35,886 nt of DNA, taken from Clostridia bacterium (GTDB lineage: Bacteria; Bacillota; Clostridia; Oscillospirales; Acutalibacteraceae). How positions within the stretch are numbered: position 1 is the stretch's first letter; every line of letters starts with the position of its first letter. Both the position numbers and the translations under genes were made by a program. The stretch spans positions 1-35,886 of the forward strand of contig JAFRNP010000024.1 in assembly GCA_017430145.1 (NCBI GenBank), written 5' to 3'. Shown here piece after piece: positions 32,936 to 35,886 of the stretch. The notes beneath the pieces are model-generated. The model did not search any database, was not told the DNA's origin, and saw only the letters and a list, made by a program, of their open reading frames with translations.

Positions 32936-34103
32936 GATGAAAAAAATACAAATGCTTACCTTCCGCGTGCTGCCGGCGGTTTTGGTTTTCTGCTGCATTT
33001 CGCTTTTTTCCGCCTGCGGCGCCGCCGGCACGGAGCTCAGCCGCAGGCTGATCGTGGAGGCGATCGGCGTGGACCGGACGGATACGGGCGTGGAAGTGAC
33101 CCTGCAGACGCTGGACCTGCACGCCGTGGGACAGGGCGAGAACGGAAAAAAGACGGCGATCTTCACGCTGACGGGGACAAGTGTATCCGACGCGCTGGCA
33201 AAAGCGCCCGCCGCCGCAGGCCTGACGCCTTTATACGCCCGCACGCGGGTGCTGGTGCTCGGCGAAACGGCGATCGGAAAAGACGTGTCGGAGATCCTCG
33301 CATGTTTTCTGCGCATGCCGGATATCCGGCTCGATATCCGGGTCTGCGCCGCCGAAAAAGACGCAAAATCGCTGATCGGGGCAGATCTCGGGGCGGCGGT
33401 CACGGACGCCGAAGTGATCGAAGACGTACTGGCCGTCGCCGGTAAACGCGGCGCCGCGCCGGAGGTCCTTTTGTACCGGTTGAGGGACCGGATGCTCAGC
33501 AGGGAGGACGCCGCTTATTGCCCGGTGCTCGGCGTTACGAAAGCGGTACGCGAAGGCGAAACCGAGACCGTAAAGATCGCGGGCACGGCGTTTTTTTCAG
33601 ACGACGGCTGCCGATATCTGCTGCCGCAGGCAGACGCGCCGGCGTTTCTGCTGCTGACAGGCCAATATAAAAAGGGAAACCTTACCGTACCGACGGACCG
33701 GGGCGACGCGGGACTGGAGATCCTGTCGGCAAAAACCGCCGTTTTCGGAACAGAAAGCGCCGGGACAAAAGGGATCCGGATACGCGCAGTCCTTTCTGCA
33801 TCTCTGACCGAAGCCCCCGAAGCCCTTTCCGGAAAAGAGTTGGAAACCGCCGCCGCGCAGGCGCTCGCCGGGCGCCTGCGGGAATGTTTTGATACGCTCG
33901 GCAAAAACAGGATCGACGTCTTACGCATCGGCAGACGCCTGCTGTTCTCCCCGCAGAAATACCCCTCCCCCGACGAGATCTTTCAGGGCGCCTGCCGGGT
34001 CGCCTTCGATATTAAGGTAAAGATCCGCAGCACGGGAACGATGGCGTTGGGTGAAAGTGGAAATAATAAAAGCGGAAAGTGGAAATACTGTTTTATTTTA
34101 TAA
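32934..34103 (+). CDS. Spore germination lipoprotein GerAC-like (Ger(x)C family)
   Basis: 389 residues. A lipoprotein signal peptide ends at LFSAC (Cys28 lipidated; -3 Phe is not ideal). Ger(x)C sequence follows: IVEAIGVDRTDTGVEVTLQTL, ARTRVLVLGE, and a C-terminal domain (about 240-375) with LRIGRRLLFSPQKYP. It is lipid-anchored on the spore inner membrane, a partner of GerAA and GerAB and a likely LspA client. Start ATG at 32934; ATG at 32937 is equally possible. The last 16 or so residues (after STGTMALG) come from AT-rich DNA with a 13-bp direct repeat (34053-34065 and 34075-34087), unlike the rest of the gene, so the original C-terminus may have been replaced. Confidence 0.9.
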   Translation: MMKKIQMLTFRVLPAVLVFCCISLFSACGAAGTELSRRLIVEAIGVDRTDTGVEVTLQTLDLHAVGQGENGKKTAIFTLTGTSVSDALAKAPAAAGLTPLYARTRVLVLGETAIGKDVSEILACFLRMPDIRLDIRVCAAEKDAKSLIGADLGAAVTDAEVIEDVLAVAGKRGAAPEVLLYRLRDRMLSREDAAYCPVLGVTKAVREGETETVKIAGTAFFSDDGCRYLLPQADAPAFLLLTGQYKKGNLTVPTDRGDAGLEILSAKTAVFGTESAGTKGIRIRAVLSASLTEAPEALSGKELETAAAQALAGRLRECFDTLGKNRIDVLRIGRRLLFSPQKYPSPDEIFQGACRVAFDIKVKIRSTGTMALGESGNNKSGKWKYCFIL

Positions 34104-34107
34104 ATAA

Positions 34108-34131
34108 AGGGCGAAGCCCTTCCGTTTTTTA
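34108..34131 (+). terminator. Terminator of the gerA operon
   Basis: AAGGGC-GAA-GCCCTT stem-loop followed by CCG and TTTTTT, 5 nt after the gerAC stop codon. Confidence 0.85.
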
Positions 34132-34175
34132 TCATTCCTATTTTTATCTTTTATCATTTTCTTTTCTTCCCCACA

Positions 34176-34190
34176 TGGTCACCGTGACCA
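34176..34190. other. Perfect inverted repeat upstream of the nfeD promoter
   Basis: TGGTCAC-C-GTGACCA, 7-bp arms around one base, about 45 bp upstream of the -35 of the nfeD promoter. It has the look of a protein-binding site. No regulator gene is adjacent; role unknown. Confidence 0.4.
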
Positions 34191-34234
34191 CCTGACGCGG
34201 TAATGAAAACCTTTGATTCTGACAAAAATGTCAC

Positions 34235-34263
34235 TTGAATTTACCCGCCGGCTGTGCTATACT
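34235..34263 (+). promoter_or_regulatory. Sigma-A promoter of the nfeD-SPFH operon
   Basis: TTGAAT at 34235-34240, exactly 17 bp, TATACT at 34258-34263, and a short leader to the ATG at 34283. Confidence 0.78.
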
Positions 34264-34282
34264 GCTAAGCGAGGTGAGAAAG

Positions 34283-34747
34283 ATGACACAACAGACAATG
34301 CTGATGATCTGGATCGCTCTCGCAGTCATTTTTGCCATCGCAGAGGCGATAAGCGTACAGCTTGTAAGCGTATGGTTCGCCCTCGGTGCGCTCGCAGCCA
34401 TGTTTCTGTCGCTGTTCGGCGTCGATAATCCCGGCATACAGATTGCCGTCTTCCTCGGCGTATCGATCGCGGCGCTGGTCGCGACCCGGCCGCTGGCAAA
34501 AAAACTGATGCAAAAGCGGGTCCAGCCCACAAACGCAGACCGCAGCATCGGGCAGACCGGACGCGTAACAAAAGAGATCAATAACGCGCTCGGACAGGGA
34601 GAAGTCAACCTGAAAGGTGTGATCTGGACTGCCAGAAGCTGCGACGAGGATCTTGTGATCCCCGAAAACACATTTGTTACGGCGCTCAGGATCGAAGGCG
34701 TCAAGCTGATCGTAGCGCCGACAGAATCAAAGGAGGAGATAAAGTAA
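34283..34747 (+). CDS. NfeD family membrane protein (short form)
   Basis: 154 residues. Hydrophobic segments fill about 7-75 (MIWIALAVIFAIAEAI and the following hairpin), then a C-terminal OB-fold domain at about 90-145 (GQTGRVTKEINNALGQGEVNLKGVIWTARS). Short NfeD proteins accompany SPFH/stomatin proteins in membrane microdomains. The open frame could begin at 34235, but that codon overlaps the promoter; ATG at 34283 has GAGGTGAGAAAG upstream. Its stop overlaps the next start (TAATG), so the two are coupled. Confidence 0.92.
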   Translation: MTQQTMLMIWIALAVIFAIAEAISVQLVSVWFALGALAAMFLSLFGVDNPGIQIAVFLGVSIAALVATRPLAKKLMQKRVQPTNADRSIGQTGRVTKEINNALGQGEVNLKGVIWTARSCDEDLVIPENTFVTALRIEGVKLIVAPTESKEEIK

Positions 34748-35676
34748 TGCCCAACGCACTCATCATCGTACTTGCGGCCGTCGCCGTGATCCTGATCGCA
34801 ATTATCCTTGCGAACGTCAAAATCGTTCCCCAGTCCCGCGCCTACGTCATTGAACGCCTCGGCGCCTACTCCCAGACCTGGCAGACCGGTCTGCACGTCA
34901 AGATCCCCGTGATCGAGCGCGTGGCAAAGATCGTATCCCTGAAAGAGCAGGTCGCGGATTTTCCCCCGCAGCCCGTGATCACCAAGGATAACGTCACCAT
35001 GCAGATCGACACCGTGGTGTTCTTCCAGATCACCGACCCCAAGCTCTACACCTACGGTGTGGAAGCGCCCATCTCCGCCATTGAGAACCTGACCGCAACC
35101 ACGCTCAGAAACATCATCGGCGAACTGGAACTGGACCATACGCTCACTTCCCGCGATACCATCAACGCCAAGATCCGCGTCATCCTTGACGAAGCCACCG
35201 ATCCCTGGGGCATCAAGGTCAACCGCGTGGAGCTGAAGAATATCTTCCCGCCCAGAGAAATTCAGGACGCGATGGAGAAACAGATGAAGGCCGAGCGTGA
35301 GCGCCGTGAAGCGATCCTGCGCGCCGAAGGTGAAAAAGCCTCCGCAGTGCTGGTCGCCGAAGGTGAAAAAGAAGCCAAGATCCTTGCCGCCGAAGCCGAC
35401 AAGCAGGCTGCGATCCTGCGCGCCGACGCCGTGAAGGAAGCAAAGATCCGCGAATCCGAAGGTGAAGCGCAGGCGATCCTTGCGATCCAGCAGGCGACCG
35501 CCAAGGGCATCGAGCTGATCAACGAAGCGCATCCCGGCGCGGAAGCCCTCAAGCTCAAGAGCCTTGAGGCCTTCGAGAAGGCTGCGGACGGCAAAGCCAC
35601 CAAGCTCATCATCCCCTCGGATATCCAAAACGCAGTAGGGCTTGTCGCCGCGCTCAAGGAGACCGTGCAGGGCTGA
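34747..35676 (+). CDS. SPFH/Band 7 (stomatin-like, QmcA-type) protein
   Basis: 309 residues. One N-terminal membrane helix (about 3-22), the SPFH domain at about 25-180 (VPQSRAYVIERLGAYSQTWQTGLH, TKDNVTMQIDTVVFFQI), then a long charged coiled coil of repeated EGEKxxA.L.AE-type units (about 180-260) and a short conserved tail. These proteins oligomerise as a scaffold in membrane microdomains and often bind proteases such as FtsH. The operon partner is the upstream nfeD gene. A strong hairpin follows 34 nt after the stop. Confidence 0.95.
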   Translation: MPNALIIVLAAVAVILIAIILANVKIVPQSRAYVIERLGAYSQTWQTGLHVKIPVIERVAKIVSLKEQVADFPPQPVITKDNVTMQIDTVVFFQITDPKLYTYGVEAPISAIENLTATTLRNIIGELELDHTLTSRDTINAKIRVILDEATDPWGIKVNRVELKNIFPPREIQDAMEKQMKAERERREAILRAEGEKASAVLVAEGEKEAKILAAEADKQAAILRADAVKEAKIRESEGEAQAILAIQQATAKGIELINEAHPGAEALKLKSLEAFEKAADGKATKLIIPSDIQNAVGLVAALKETVQG

Positions 35677-35709
35677 AGGAAGAACCTGCATAACAAGACA
35701 TAAAGAAAC

Positions 35710-35752
35710 CGGCGCTGCCGGCAGTGAGAGCTGTCGGCAGCGCCGTGATTTT
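35710..35752 (+). terminator. Terminator of the nfeD-SPFH operon
   Basis: A 15-bp inverted repeat (35710-35724 with 35731-35745, one G-T pair) closes a TGAGAG loop and is followed by TGATTTT. Very stable stem with a modest T-tract. Confidence 0.85.
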
Positions 35753-35886
35753 AAGGCAACACCGCATAATTCCGGTGTGCGGATTGCGCAGTAGATTTTT
35801 TCGTCAGATTGTACAGATTTGACGCCGTCAACCTGGCGGTTGGCAAGGAAAATCTGTGCAGGATGACGGAATAAAGATCAAGCAAG
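35753..35886. other. Gene-free structured element at the window edge
   Basis: No open frame. It contains ACACCG/CGGTGT (35759-35764 and 35773-35778) and a long imperfect inverted repeat (35802-35820 with 35850-35868, 15 of 19 positions matching) enclosing a smaller GCC..AACC/GGTTGGC hairpin. It could be the end of an interspersed repeat or mobile element, or a structured RNA, and continues beyond the window. Confidence 0.35.

Overview
The window looks like the chromosome of a GC-rich, endospore-forming Firmicute (class Clostridia, family not resolved from sequence alone). Support comes from a tricistronic gerA-type germinant-receptor operon, a DivIVA/SepF/YlmE cell-division block joined to lspA-rluD, the miaB-ylbF-mutS-mutL order known from Bacillus and Clostridia, GGAGG-type ribosome sites and frequent GTG/TTG starts. 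I found no rRNA, tRNA, CRISPR array, complete insertion sequence or prophage gene.

Region 1 (1-7322) is the accessory and least familiar part. A very long minus-strand frame runs off the left edge and encodes an adenylation - carrier protein - thioester reductase - iron alcohol dehydrogenase fusion, that is, a carboxylic acid to alcohol reductase on one chain. It is interrupted once, by an amber codon exactly where the adenylation domain should carry its conserved glutamate. Divergent from it across 356 bp lies a plus-strand operon: a class III (glutamate-1-semialdehyde mutase-like) aminotransferase, a two-domain class II aldolase/adducin protein whose second half has lost its metal site, and a TetR regulator, closed by a clear terminator. 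This is the best candidate here for an undescribed pathway.

Region 2 (7384-11832) holds minus-strand genes of mixed function: an isoprenylcysteine-methyltransferase-like membrane protein, a GNAT acetyltransferase, a GH36 alpha-galactosidase and a zinc-ribbon membrane protein.

Region 3 (11895-29195) is a long minus-strand run of mostly housekeeping genes. In transcription order: miaB, a ylbF/ricA-like gene, mutS, mutL, miaA, an HlyD-like adaptor, ylmE/yggS, sepF, a 1132-residue DivIVA-like protein, lspA, rluD, and a split transketolase. Two conserved blocks (tRNA modification/mismatch repair and septum/DivIVA) are fused, while ylmG, ylmH and ileS, usual in other Firmicutes, are absent from the gap between sepF and lspA.

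Region 4 (29196-35886) has a DUF421-DUF4363 membrane pair divergent from gerAA-gerAB-gerAC, then an NfeD-SPFH (stomatin-like) pair with a good sigma-A promoter and a strong terminator. The last 130 bp carry a structured, gene-free element that continues past the window edge.
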